Shown in pieces: positions 16,264 through 24,300 of a stretch of DNA of 64,000 nucleotides; the stretch's first letter is position 1, and the number at the start of each line of letters is the position of its first letter. A program made the position numbers and the translations under genes. This DNA comes from Streptomyces sp. NBC_00442 (GTDB lineage Bacteria; Actinomycetota; Actinomycetes; Streptomycetales; Streptomycetaceae), in NCBI RefSeq assembly GCF_036014195.1, contig NZ_CP107918.1, forward strand, positions 6,076,001-6,140,000. The letters are read 5' to 3'. The notes under the pieces were generated by a model, which saw only the letters and a list, made by a program, of their open reading frames with translations, did no database searches and was not told the origin of the DNA.

Positions 16264-17223
16264 ATGCCGCTGCACCGGGTCGCGGTCGTCGCGCCCTCGC
16301 CCGTCTCGATGTTCAACCTGGCCATCCCGGAACTGCTCTTCGCGAAGGTGGAGATCGACGGCGGCCCCGGGTACGAGGTGGTCGTGTGCACCCCCGAGCC
16401 CGGCCCGGTCGCCACCACCGGCGGCCTCGACCTGTACGTGGCCCGGGGCCTGGACGCGGTGGAGGACGCCGACACGGTGCTGGTCGCCGGGACGGGGCAG
16501 CGCTACGAGGTGGACCCCCGTACGGTGAGCGCCGTCGCGGCGGCGGCCGCCCGGGGCGTGCGTATCGCGTCCATCTGCAGCGGCGCGTTCGTGCTCGCCG
16601 AGGCGGGACTGCTCGACGGGCGCAGCGCCACCACGTACTGGGAGCTCGCCGAGGAGCTGCGCAGACGCTATCCGGCGCTCGACCTCAAGGGCGACGTCCT
16701 GTACGTGCAGGACGGCAATGTGATGACCTCCTCCGGGTACGCCGCAGGGATCGACCTGTGTCTGCACATCATCCGCACCGACTACGGCGCCGCCGTCGCC
16801 AACGCGGTGGCCCGCCAGGCCCTGGTCGCACCGGTGCGGCCGGGCGGCCAGACCCAGTTCACCCAGACCCCGCTGCCCGCCGAGCGGGGCGTGGTCTGCG
16901 CGGACACCCGGGGCTGGGCCATGCGCAACCTCGACAAACCTCTCACCCTCACCGACCTGGCCCGGCACGCGGGCGTCAGTGTGCGCACCCTGACCCGCCG
17001 CTTCCACGCCGAGAGCGGCGTGAGCCCGCTCCAGTGGCTCCTGCACCAGCGCATCGAGCGGGCCAAGGAACTCCTGGAGACGACCTCCCTCGCGATGGAC
17101 CGGGTCGCCGCGTCCAGCGGCCTGGGCAGCGCGGACTCCCTACGCACCCACATCACCCGCCGCACCGGCCTCACCCCGAGCGCCTACCGGGCGACCTTCA
17201 GCCGACTGGCGGCGGCGGGCTGA
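16264..17223 (+). CDS. GlxA-type AraC regulator (DJ-1/PfpI domain plus AraC HTH)
   Basis: A 319-residue regulator. The N-terminal half has the DJ-1/PfpI-like fold with the elbow SICSGAFVLAEAGLL, where the cysteine marks the class. The C-terminal AraC helix-turn-helix pair starts at DLARHAGVSVRTLTRRF and includes RIERAKELLE and GLGSADSLRTHITR. The DJ-1 domain usually acts as a sensor, not an enzyme. It is divergent from the DHA2 exporter with a 70-bp shared promoter region, the usual regulator-pump arrangement. ATG 16264 is chosen because earlier in-frame codons read through the exporter gene. Confidence 0.9.
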   Translation: MPLHRVAVVAPSPVSMFNLAIPELLFAKVEIDGGPGYEVVVCTPEPGPVATTGGLDLYVARGLDAVEDADTVLVAGTGQRYEVDPRTVSAVAAAAARGVRIASICSGAFVLAEAGLLDGRSATTYWELAEELRRRYPALDLKGDVLYVQDGNVMTSSGYAAGIDLCLHIIRTDYGAAVANAVARQALVAPVRPGGQTQFTQTPLPAERGVVCADTRGWAMRNLDKPLTLTDLARHAGVSVRTLTRRFHAESGVSPLQWLLHQRIERAKELLETTSLAMDRVAASSGLGSADSLRTHITRRTGLTPSAYRATFSRLAAAG

Positions 17224-17268
17224 GGGACGCAAAAAACCGCGTGCTGCCGATGCCGCGGCAGGATCACC

Positions 17269-18132
17269 ATGGGCGCCATGACGTGGCATCTGACCGACGA
17301 CATCGAGATGTTCCGCAAGGCTGCCGGCGGGTTGTTGGCGGCGGACCCGGCCCGCTCGTCCGTGCTCCTGACCGTCTCGGAGACAGCCCGTGCCGGGGTG
17401 TGGCCGGAGATCCGCTCGGGATGGTGGGTCTGCGGTGGGACGGTTGCCGGGGCCTTCCTGCAAACGCCGCCCTTCCCGCCGCTGCTCGGCCCCATGCCCC
17501 CGGAAGCTGCCCGTGAGCTGGCAGGGGAGCTGCGCGGGATCTCGCCGACGGGCGTCAACGGCGTCAACGGGGAGAGCGACGCCGCGCTCGCTTTCGGACG
17601 GGCCTGGGGGCCTTACGAGGTGGAGCGCGCGGAGCGGCTGTTCGGCCTGGCCGAGCTGACCGGGCCGACGTCGGTCGCGGGGCGGGCCAGGATCGCGGCG
17701 ATGGCGGATCTGCCGCTCCTGACGGCGTGGCTGGAAGCCTTCTCGACGGAGGCGGGTCTCTCGTCCGGCCAGCACGTCGGCGAACTCGCCGCCCGTCGGA
17801 TCGCCGCCGGTCAACTGGTTCTCTGGGAGGCCGAGGCCGAGGGACCGGTTTCCCTGGCAGCCACCTCCGCGGTACTGGCCGGCCACGCCCGGATCGGCCC
17901 CGTCTACACGCCGCCCGAGCTGCGAGGCCACGGTTACGCGGCGGCGGCCACATCCGCCGCGACGCGGCTGGCCCAGGGCCGTGGCGCCGGTCACGTGGTG
18001 CTCTTCACGGATCTCGCCAACCCGACCAGCAACGCGCTCTACCAACGGCTCGGCTATCGGCGCCTCCGGGATCACCTGTCGCTGACCTTCACGGACCGGG
18101 TCCCCGTCGGACGGCGGCCGGAGCGCCGGTAG
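17269..18132 (+). CDS. GNAT-family N-acetyltransferase
   Basis: A 287-residue protein. The C-terminal half carries the GNAT fold: VYTPPELRGHGYAAAATSA is motif A with the R/Q-x-x-G-x-G/A acetyl-CoA loop (RGHGYA), and NALYQRLGYRR is motif B. The N-terminal 130 residues resemble the linker domain of two-part acetyltransferases. Substrate unknown. ATG 17269 has GGATC before it; ATG 17278 is an alternative. Its stop is two bases from the stop of the convergent LysR gene. Confidence 0.87.
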   Translation: MGAMTWHLTDDIEMFRKAAGGLLAADPARSSVLLTVSETARAGVWPEIRSGWWVCGGTVAGAFLQTPPFPPLLGPMPPEAARELAGELRGISPTGVNGVNGESDAALAFGRAWGPYEVERAERLFGLAELTGPTSVAGRARIAAMADLPLLTAWLEAFSTEAGLSSGQHVGELAARRIAAGQLVLWEAEAEGPVSLAATSAVLAGHARIGPVYTPPELRGHGYAAAATSAATRLAQGRGAGHVVLFTDLANPTSNALYQRLGYRRLRDHLSLTFTDRVPVGRRPERR

Positions 18133-18134
18133 GT

Positions 18135-19040
18135 TCAGGGGCTTGGCACAGTCCCCCGCACCACGTCGAGTGCGGCCTTGCCGAAGGCCCGGACGCGGGC
18201 GGTGGTGCCGTCGGCGAGCCATATCAGGCCCCATTCCACCGGTGCGGCGTCGCTGAAGGGGACGTACGCGACGTCGGGGCGGGCGAAGTAGCGTCTGGCG
18301 TGGGCGCCTACGGACGCGACTCCCTCGCCCGCGCCGACGAGCGTCAGCAACTCGGTGAACGTCGTGGCCGACGGGGCGGGTGCGAGGGGGTGCCCGGCCG
18401 GGGTCCGGCGCGGCCGGTGGTCGTCGCGCGGGGAGTCCGGCGGCGTCTCGGCGATCTCCAGCACGGTGACGCGGGCCAGGTCCTCCTCGCGGACGGCGGT
18501 TCGGCGGGCGAGGGGATGGCCTGCCGGCACGGCGAGCATGCGTGCTTCCCGCACCAGGACCGGGCCCATGACGATGCCCTCCGCCCGCACCGGACGGCTG
18601 GTCAGTACGGTGTCCACCGCACCGCCGCGCAGCCACGGCAGAATGTCCTGCGGGCGGGCTTCGCGGATCTGGACGTCGCACTCGGGGTGCCGGGTGCGGA
18701 ACGTCTGCGTCGCCCCGACCAGCAGCTGGCCCGCGGCCGGCCCGGAGAAGGCGACCCGCAGCAGTCCGGTCAGGCCGCGCCCGGCATCGACGGCCCGCTC
18801 GACGGCGTCGGCGATCCGGTCCCAGGCGGGCCGGACATCCTCGTACAACTGCCGTCCCACCGGCGAGAGTTCGACCCGGCGGCTGGTGCGGTGGAACAGC
18901 GGCACGCCGATGCGCCGCTCCAGCTTGGCGATGGTCTGACTGACCCGGGCCGTGGACAGGCGGAGCCGCTCGCCGGTACGGCCGAAGTGCAACTCCTCGG
19001 AGAGCGTCAAGAACGCCTCCAGCTCGTACCGCTCCAACAT
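18135..19040 (-). CDS. LysR-family transcriptional regulator
   Basis: A 301-residue regulator with the N-terminal winged helix-turn-helix (ELEAFLTLSEELHFGRTGER, within 6-25; RVSQTIAKLERRIGVPLFHR) and a C-terminal two-lobed effector domain. It is divergent from the SnoaL-like gene, with a 128-bp intergenic region containing overlapping inverted repeats at 19071-19099. This is the standard LysR plan: self-regulation plus control of the divergent genes, here the SnoaL-like and NmrA-like proteins. The effector is unknown. Confidence 0.92.
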   Translation of the reverse strand: MLERYELEAFLTLSEELHFGRTGERLRLSTARVSQTIAKLERRIGVPLFHRTSRRVELSPVGRQLYEDVRPAWDRIADAVERAVDAGRGLTGLLRVAFSGPAAGQLLVGATQTFRTRHPECDVQIREARPQDILPWLRGGAVDTVLTSRPVRAEGIVMGPVLVREARMLAVPAGHPLARRTAVREEDLARVTVLEIAETPPDSPRDDHRPRRTPAGHPLAPAPSATTFTELLTLVGAGEGVASVGAHARRYFARPDVAYVPFSDAAPVEWGLIWLADGTTARVRAFGKAALDVVRGTVPSP

Positions 19041-19070
19041 CCCCGCAACCCCTCCGTCGTCAACCGGGGC

Positions 19071-19099
19071 TCAACGATCGTTGCGCGGATGCGCGTTGA
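19071..19099. promoter_or_regulatory. Putative LysR operator
   Basis: CAACGATCGTTG at 19072-19083 is a perfect 12-bp palindrome. TCAACG at 19071-19076 also pairs with CGTTGA at 19094-19099, so two dyads share one arm. Such overlapping sites are common for LysR tetramers. Confidence 0.55.
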
Positions 19100-19168
19100 T
19101 GCCCCCCTTGTTCCCGCAGCAGGATCAAAGGCGTCGGAAAGACCACCTGACCTGCACTGGAGAACATC

Positions 19169-19675
19169 ATGTACGTCACCCGCGACCGCGCCCTGACCGC
19201 CCCCGCCGATGACAGCGCCGCGGTGCTCGCGGAACTCAGGGACCGTACGGAGATCATCGACGCGCTCTACCGCTTCGGCCTGGGCCAGGACCTCAAGGAC
19301 GAGGAACTGTTCGCCTCGGCCTTCGCCGCGGACGCCGAGCTGGACTTCCGCCCGGCCGCCGCCAAGTGGGGAGCCGAGCCGCCGCTGATGTCGGGACGCG
19401 ACACCATCGTCACCACCATCCTGGGCATGTTCGCCGGCCGCGTGGACACCACCCACCAGGTCACCAACCCGCGGATCACCGTCGACGGCGACACCGCCCG
19501 CCTCACCGCCCTGGTGGAAGCCCAGCACCTGCTCGTCGCGGACCGCGCCCGGTACGCGCTCCTTAAGAACCCCTACGACGTCGACCTGGTCCGCGACGGC
19601 GACCGCTGGGTCGTCCGGCGCCTCGTCATCGACAACACCTGGTTCGTCGGCGAACCCACCGCGATCTTCGGCTGA
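19169..19675 (+). CDS. SnoaL-like (NTF2-fold) protein
   Basis: A 168-residue protein of the SnoaL_4/nuclear transport factor 2 fold. An N-terminal helix (ELRDRTEIIDALYRFGLGQD, about 27-46) is followed by the cone-shaped sheet with HQVTNPRITVDGD and a closing DRWVVRRLVID strand. Members include polyketide cyclases, ketosteroid isomerase-like enzymes and ring hydroxylase small subunits. I cannot assign a reaction. The gene is divergent from the LysR regulator and is followed after 54 bases by the NmrA-like reductase, so the two are likely co-transcribed. Confidence 0.85.
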   Translation: MYVTRDRALTAPADDSAAVLAELRDRTEIIDALYRFGLGQDLKDEELFASAFAADAELDFRPAAAKWGAEPPLMSGRDTIVTTILGMFAGRVDTTHQVTNPRITVDGDTARLTALVEAQHLLVADRARYALLKNPYDVDLVRDGDRWVVRRLVIDNTWFVGEPTAIFG

Positions 19676-19729
19676 CCGGTGCCCGTTCACTTCACCCCAC
19701 CCCGAACGACCCTGCCAGGAAGGTGCGAC

Positions 19730-20518
19730 ATGAGATGCGCAGTGCTCGGCGGAACCGGGCTGATCGGTTCCACGATCGTGGAGAGGCTGGTCGAGGACGG
19801 CCACGAGGCCCTCCCGCACGCACGCTCCACCGGCGTGGACCTCCTCACCGGCGAAGGGCTCGCCCCGGCGCTGGCCGGCGCCGACGTCGTCATCGACGCG
19901 ACGCAGTCGCCCGCCGCGGACGACACCGCCGCGGAATTCTTCCGGACCGCGACCGCGAACCTCCTCGCCGCGGCCGCGCAGGCCGGTGTCCGGCACGCCG
20001 TCCTGCTGTCCATCGTGGGCGTGGACCGCGTGCCCGACCTCGGCTACTACCGGGCCAAGGTCCTCCAGGAGGGCCTGTTCAGGGCAGGACCGGTCCCGTA
20101 CTCCATCGTCCGCGCCACCCAGTTCTTCGAGTACGTCGACGCCATCATGTCCTGGACCACCGAGGGCGACACGGTGCGACTGCCCCCTGTCCCGTTGCAG
20201 CCCGTCGCCGCCGCCGACGCCGCCCGCGTCGTCGCCGACATCGCCGCCGGCGCTCCGCTCCAGGGGGTGCGCGACGTCGCCGGCCCCGACGTCCTGGCCC
20301 TGGACGAGCTCGGCGCGCTCACCCTCACCGCCCTCGGCGCCGCCCGCACCGTCCTGACCGACGCCGACGCCGGCCCCTTCGCCACCGCATCCGGCGGCGC
20401 CCTCACCGCACCCGGCGGCGCGCACCTCGCCCCGACGCGCTACCGCGACTGGCTGGCGGCGGCAGCCAGGCACAGGGGAGCCCACCTCGGCGAGGGCGCT
20501 TCGGAGACGGAGCAGTAA
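19730..20518 (+). CDS. NAD(P)-binding NmrA/atypical SDR protein
   Basis: A 262-residue Rossmann protein. The N-terminus RCAVLGGTGLIGSTIVERL contains the GGTGLIG dinucleotide loop, and YYRAK occupies the usual place of the active-site Tyr-x-x-x-Lys of atypical SDRs. These proteins are NAD(P)H-sensing or reducing enzymes related to NmrA and quinone reductase QOR2. ATG 19730 follows a good AGGAAGG site. It follows the SnoaL-like gene and probably belongs to the LysR-controlled unit. Confidence 0.85.
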   Translation: MRCAVLGGTGLIGSTIVERLVEDGHEALPHARSTGVDLLTGEGLAPALAGADVVIDATQSPAADDTAAEFFRTATANLLAAAAQAGVRHAVLLSIVGVDRVPDLGYYRAKVLQEGLFRAGPVPYSIVRATQFFEYVDAIMSWTTEGDTVRLPPVPLQPVAAADAARVVADIAAGAPLQGVRDVAGPDVLALDELGALTLTALGAARTVLTDADAGPFATASGGALTAPGGAHLAPTRYRDWLAAAARHRGAHLGEGASETEQ

Positions 20519-20612
20519 CGCCGGGTGCGCAGGGGCGCCCGCTGGGAATGGGGTGGGGGGCGGTACGTGTTGTAGCGGGTCGTACGGGCTTCAACAATCT
20601 GAGAGAAGTGAC

Positions 20613-21329
20613 ATGCGCGTCGAGATCTGGAGCGACATCGCCTGCCCCTGGTGCTACATCGGCAAGGCCCGCTTCGAGAAGGGCCTGGCGGGCTTCGCCC
20701 ACCGCGACGACGTCGAGGTGGTGCACCGCTCCTTCGAGCTCGACCCCGGCCGGGCCAAGGGGGAGGTCGGGCCGGTGATTCCGATGCTGGCCAAGAAGTA
20801 CGGGCGGACCATCGAGGAGGCCCGCGCGATGGAGGAGAACGTCGCCTCCCACGCGCACGCCGAGGGGCTCGGCTACCTGGCCGAGGGCCGTGACCACGGC
20901 AACACCTTCGACATCCACCGGCTCCTGCACCTGGCCAAGGCCCGCGGCCGCCAGGGCGAGCTGCTCGACCTCGCCTACCGGGTCAACTTCGCCGAGGAGC
21001 GTTCCGTCTTCGACGCCGCGGTCCTGGCGGAGATCGCGGTCCTGGCCGGTCTGGACGCGGACGAGGTCCAGGCGGTCATCGGCGACGAGAACGCGTACGC
21101 CGACGAGGTGCGCGCCGACGAGCGCGAGGCGGCCGAGCTCGGCGCCAACGCCGTCCCGTTCTTCGTGCTCGACCGGAAGTACGGCATCTCGGGCGGCCAG
21201 CCCTCCGAGGTCTTCACGCGCGCCCTCGAACAGGCCTGGCAGGAGCACACCCCGGCCCTTGCGGTCATCGCGGGGGAGGGCGACGGCGCCGACGCCTGTG
21301 GTCCGGACGGGTGCGAGGTTCCCCGCTGA
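20613..21329 (+). CDS. DsbA-family (FrnE-like) thiol oxidoreductase
   Basis: A 238-residue cytoplasmic thioredoxin-fold protein. It starts VEIWSDIACPWCYIGKARFE with the CPWC active site at residues 11-14, a large helical insert, and the cis-proline loop ANAVPFFVLD near 190. This matches the FrnE/2-hydroxychromene-2-carboxylate isomerase-like branch of the DsbA family. FrnE-type proteins act as cytosolic disulfide isomerases or in polyketide modification. ATG 20613 follows GAGAGAAG. It is a single-gene unit by context. Confidence 0.9.
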   Translation: MRVEIWSDIACPWCYIGKARFEKGLAGFAHRDDVEVVHRSFELDPGRAKGEVGPVIPMLAKKYGRTIEEARAMEENVASHAHAEGLGYLAEGRDHGNTFDIHRLLHLAKARGRQGELLDLAYRVNFAEERSVFDAAVLAEIAVLAGLDADEVQAVIGDENAYADEVRADEREAAELGANAVPFFVLDRKYGISGGQPSEVFTRALEQAWQEHTPALAVIAGEGDGADACGPDGCEVPR

Positions 21330-21375
21330 GTCGCGGGACGGCCCGGCCGATGCATAAGACCTGCTTGGGGGTATG

Positions 21376-21420
21376 CGTCAATGTTGCCCAATTGACGTGA
21401 GGTTGCCGGGGATTCAGGCT
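21376..21420 (+). promoter_or_regulatory. Putative leaderless promoter with dyad
   Basis: CGTCAAT (21376-21382) and ATTGACG (21391-21397) form an inverted repeat with an eight-base spacer. The right arm contains TTGACG, which with CAGGCT at 21415-21420 (17-base spacing) looks like a promoter. The -10 lies seven bases from the ATG at 21428, so the aminotransferase mRNA would be leaderless. Confidence 0.4.
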
Positions 21421-21427
21421 GGACCGC

Positions 21428-22477
21428 ATGGAACTGGACTCCCTCGCGCCCGGCGAATTCGCCCCGAAGACCACCTACCTCAACACCGCGAGCACCGGGC
21501 TGCTGCCGGCCCGGACCGTGGCGGCGATGAACGAAGCCATCGTCGCCGCGGCCGCCGGGCGCCCGACCGACATGTTCGGTGACGTGGAGGCCGCCCGCGC
21601 CGCCTACGCCCGCCTCGTCGAGGTGCCCGTGCGGCGCGTCGCGTGTGGCGCGTCCGTCGCCGTCTACGCCGGACTCGTCGCCACGTCGCTGCCCGAGGGC
21701 TCCGAGGTCCTCGTCGCGGAGGCCGACTTCAGCTCGGTGGTCAACCCGTTCCACGTGCGCCGCGACCTGAAGGTGCGCACCGCCCCGCTGGAGGGACTCG
21801 CGCAGGCGGTGCGGCCGGGCACCGCGCTGGTCGCGGTCAGCGCGGTGCAGTCGGCCGACGGACGCATCGCCGATCTCGACGCGATCCGTGACGCCGCCCG
21901 TGCCCACGGCGCCCGGACCCTGGTCGACGTGTCCCAGGGCGCGGGCTGGTGCCCGGTGGACGCCGGCGCGTTCGACTACACGGTGACCGTCGGCTTCAAG
22001 TGGCTGACCGGCCCGCGCGGGGTCGCCTTCTTCACCGTCCCCGACGACCTCGGCGAGCTGACCCCCGTCTTCGCCGGCTGGGTGGCCGGCGAGCACCCCT
22101 GGGACAGCTGCTACGGCCCCGTCGAGGAGCTCGCCCACTCCGCCCGGCGGTTCGACGAGAGCCCCGCGCTCTTCTCCTACACCGGGGCCCGGCACTCCCT
22201 GGCGCTCCTGGAGGAGCTCGGCATCGAACGCGTCCACGCCCACAACACCGCGCTCGCCGACCGCTTCCGCGCCGGGCTCGCCCCGCTCGGGTACGAGGCG
22301 GTGGCCGCGCCCGGCTCGGCGATCGTCTCGGTCCCCCGACTCGGCCATGTTCAGGAGGAGTTGAGCCGTTCCGGCATCGAACTCTCCAACCGTGCGGGCA
22401 ACTTGCGCGCCGCGTTCCACTACTACACGTCGGGCCAGGACGTGGACCGGCTGCTCGCTCTGCTGCCCGCCCGCTGA
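21428..22477 (+). CDS. Class V aminotransferase (PLP-dependent)
   Basis: A 349-residue fold-type I PLP enzyme. TLVDVSQGAGW provides Asp167 that pairs with the pyridine nitrogen, and VGFKWLTGPRG supplies Schiff-base Lys191. The layout (YLNTAS at 17-22) resembles the cysteine desulfurase/isopenicillin-N-epimerase-like group. No Cys-containing desulfurase loop is evident, so sulfur transfer is unlikely; a lyase, epimerase or transaminase role is possible. No ribosome binding site precedes the ATG, consistent with a leaderless transcript. Confidence 0.88.
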   Translation: MELDSLAPGEFAPKTTYLNTASTGLLPARTVAAMNEAIVAAAAGRPTDMFGDVEAARAAYARLVEVPVRRVACGASVAVYAGLVATSLPEGSEVLVAEADFSSVVNPFHVRRDLKVRTAPLEGLAQAVRPGTALVAVSAVQSADGRIADLDAIRDAARAHGARTLVDVSQGAGWCPVDAGAFDYTVTVGFKWLTGPRGVAFFTVPDDLGELTPVFAGWVAGEHPWDSCYGPVEELAHSARRFDESPALFSYTGARHSLALLEELGIERVHAHNTALADRFRAGLAPLGYEAVAAPGSAIVSVPRLGHVQEELSRSGIELSNRAGNLRAAFHYYTSGQDVDRLLALLPAR

Positions 22478-22487
22478 CCGGCCCGGC

Positions 22488-22988
22488 TCAGGTCCCGCAG
22501 GCCGCCTCGTCGCCGGCCGAGCGGCACAGGTTCTCCTCCACCTTGCCCAACAGCCGTGTCAGCTCAGCCCGTTCATCCGCATCGAGGCCGGCCAGTGTCT
22601 GCTCCTCCAGCTCCGTCCAGGCGTCACGCACCCGCTCGTGCAGGACGCAGCCGTCGTCGGTGGCCTCGACGAGCGAGGCGCGCCGGTCCTTGGGATCCGG
22701 GGTGCGCCGCACGTAGCCCGCCTGCTCCAGACGCTGGAGCATCTTCGTCACCGTCGACGGATCCAGTTCGAGCAGCTTGATCAGCTGGGACTGGCGGGTC
22801 GCCCCCGCGTCCCACAGGTGCATCATCAGGAGCTCCTGCCCCGGGTAGAGCCCGATGCAGCGCAGCTGCCTGCCCGCCGCGATGCGGTGCAGCCGGGCCA
22901 CCCGGGACACCGCGCGGCTGAACGGACCGCCGCGCGCGGCGCTCGGCAGATGGGCGTAATCGGGACAGACGGGGTCGTCGGAGGTCAT
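22488..22988 (-). CDS. MarR-family regulator
   Basis: A 166-residue winged-helix repressor with the MarR core: QLIKLLELDPSTVTKMLQRL is the recognition region, and GYVRRTPDPKDRRASLVEAT is the wing (DxR motif DPKDRR). ATG 22988 is chosen; a TTG at 23015 in the same frame would place the start inside the operator. It is divergent from the Old Yellow Enzyme gene, and paired TTGGYCGRCCA sites lie between them. It likely represses that gene and itself, with reactive electrophiles as the probable inducers, by analogy with NemR-like systems. Confidence 0.9.
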   Translation of the reverse strand: MTSDDPVCPDYAHLPSAARGGPFSRAVSRVARLHRIAAGRQLRCIGLYPGQELLMMHLWDAGATRQSQLIKLLELDPSTVTKMLQRLEQAGYVRRTPDPKDRRASLVEATDDGCVLHERVRDAWTELEEQTLAGLDADERAELTRLLGKVEENLCRSAGDEAACGT

Positions 22989-23003
22989 GCCCGCAAGATT
23001 ACC

Positions 23004-23060
23004 TTGGTCGGCCAATCAATGCGTTACAGTGACTCCCGGCGCCAATACTTGGCCGACCAC
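23004..23060. promoter_or_regulatory. Putative MarR operator pair
   Basis: TTGGTCGGCCAA at 23004-23015 is near-palindromic and reappears inverted as TTGGCCGACCAC at 23049-23060; the two differ only at the outer base when one is reverse-complemented. A third degenerate copy is near 23064. They flank the likely promoter between the MarR gene and the flavin reductase gene. Confidence 0.6.
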
Positions 23061-23123
23061 ATATTTTGCCGACCGCATGTTCGTGATCTCCCCTTCTCCC
23101 CGTTCGTCTCCTTGGAGGCCGCT

Positions 23124-24197
23124 GTGACCACCGCATTCGACCCGATCGACCTGGCCGGCACCCGGCTCGCCAACCGCATCGCCCTGGCGCCGATGACCCG
23201 CAGCCGGGCACACGGCCCGGGGCACACGCCGACCGCGTCGATGGCCGAGTACTACGCTCAGCGCGCGTCCGCCGGGCTCGTCATCACCGAGGGTGTCCAG
23301 CCCTCCCCGGTCGGCCAGGGCTACCCCGACACCCCCGGTCTGCACAGCGCCGAGCAGGTCGCCGCCTGGCGCAAGGTCACCGACGCCGTGCACGCCAAGG
23401 GCGGCCGGATCTTCGCCCAGATCATGCACGCCGGCCGGATCGGCCACCCGGACCTGCTGCCCGACGGCCTGATCAATGTGGCCCCTTCGGCGGTGGCAGC
23501 CGAAGGGCAGGTCTACACCCACGAGGGCCCGAAGCCGTTCATCACGCCGCAGGCGCTGAGCGAGGACCAGATCCTCGTCACCATCGGCGAGTTCGCCACC
23601 GCCGCGCGCAACGCGGTCGACGCGGGCTTCGACGGCGTCGAACTGCACGGCGCCAACGGCTACCTCATCCACCAGTTCCTCGCGCCCAACAGCAACGTGC
23701 GCGACGACGGCTGGGGCGGCTCCGTCGAGGGCCGCATCCGCTTCGCGGTCGAGGTCACCAAGGCCGTCGCCGCCGAGATCGGCCCCGAGCGCACCGCGAT
23801 CCGCCTGTCGCCGGGCAACCCGTACAACGGCATCGAGGAGCCCGAGCCGCAGGCCCTCTACACGGCACTGGTCGACGCCCTCGAACCGCTCGGCCTCGCC
23901 TATCTGCATCTGCTCGAAGCCGCCCCGGAACAGCGGGAGTTGACGCTCCGGCTGCGCAAGGCGTTCTCGGGCGTACTGATCCTCAACGCCGCCACCGAAG
24001 GCCCGACCGGGCCCGCCGCGCTCACCCTGATCGAGGACGGCACCGCCGACCTCGTCTCCTACGGAGCGCTCTTCCTCGCCAACCCCGACCTCCCGGCCCG
24101 GCTCGCGGCAGGCGGCCCCTTCAACACCCCGGACGTGTCGACGTTCTTCGGCGGCGACGACCGCGGCTACCTGGACTACCCCGCGCTCGACGCCTGA
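23124..24197 (+). CDS. Old Yellow Enzyme family alkene reductase (NADH:flavin oxidoreductase)
   Basis: A 357-residue FMN-dependent TIM-barrel enzyme. APMTRSRA is the N-terminal FMN loop, QIMHAGRI holds a conserved Gln/His region, VELHGANGYLIHQFLAP is the classical active-site signature, and SNVRDDGWGGSVEGRIRF follows it. These enzymes reduce the C=C bond of enones, nitro-esters and quinones with NAD(P)H. GTG 23124 follows a strong GGAGG. The divergent MarR gene and its dyads suggest induction by electrophilic substrates. Confidence 0.93.
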   Translation: MTTAFDPIDLAGTRLANRIALAPMTRSRAHGPGHTPTASMAEYYAQRASAGLVITEGVQPSPVGQGYPDTPGLHSAEQVAAWRKVTDAVHAKGGRIFAQIMHAGRIGHPDLLPDGLINVAPSAVAAEGQVYTHEGPKPFITPQALSEDQILVTIGEFATAARNAVDAGFDGVELHGANGYLIHQFLAPNSNVRDDGWGGSVEGRIRFAVEVTKAVAAEIGPERTAIRLSPGNPYNGIEEPEPQALYTALVDALEPLGLAYLHLLEAAPEQRELTLRLRKAFSGVLILNAATEGPTGPAALTLIEDGTADLVSYGALFLANPDLPARLAAGGPFNTPDVSTFFGGDDRGYLDYPALDA

Positions 24198-24300
24198 CGT
24201 CCGACACCCGAGGTGTCCGGCGCGTGACGTCGCACGCCTGACGGGTGCGGCGCACGCAATTCGCTGGTCGCGGCCCGGCCCGGCGGTGGAGGATCGCGCC

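Noticed and set aside
15541..20518. A biosynthetic gene cluster around the exporter, SnoaL-like and NmrA-like genes
   Set aside because: No ketosynthase, NRPS, terpene or RiPP core enzyme is near. The genes form separate regulator-target units.
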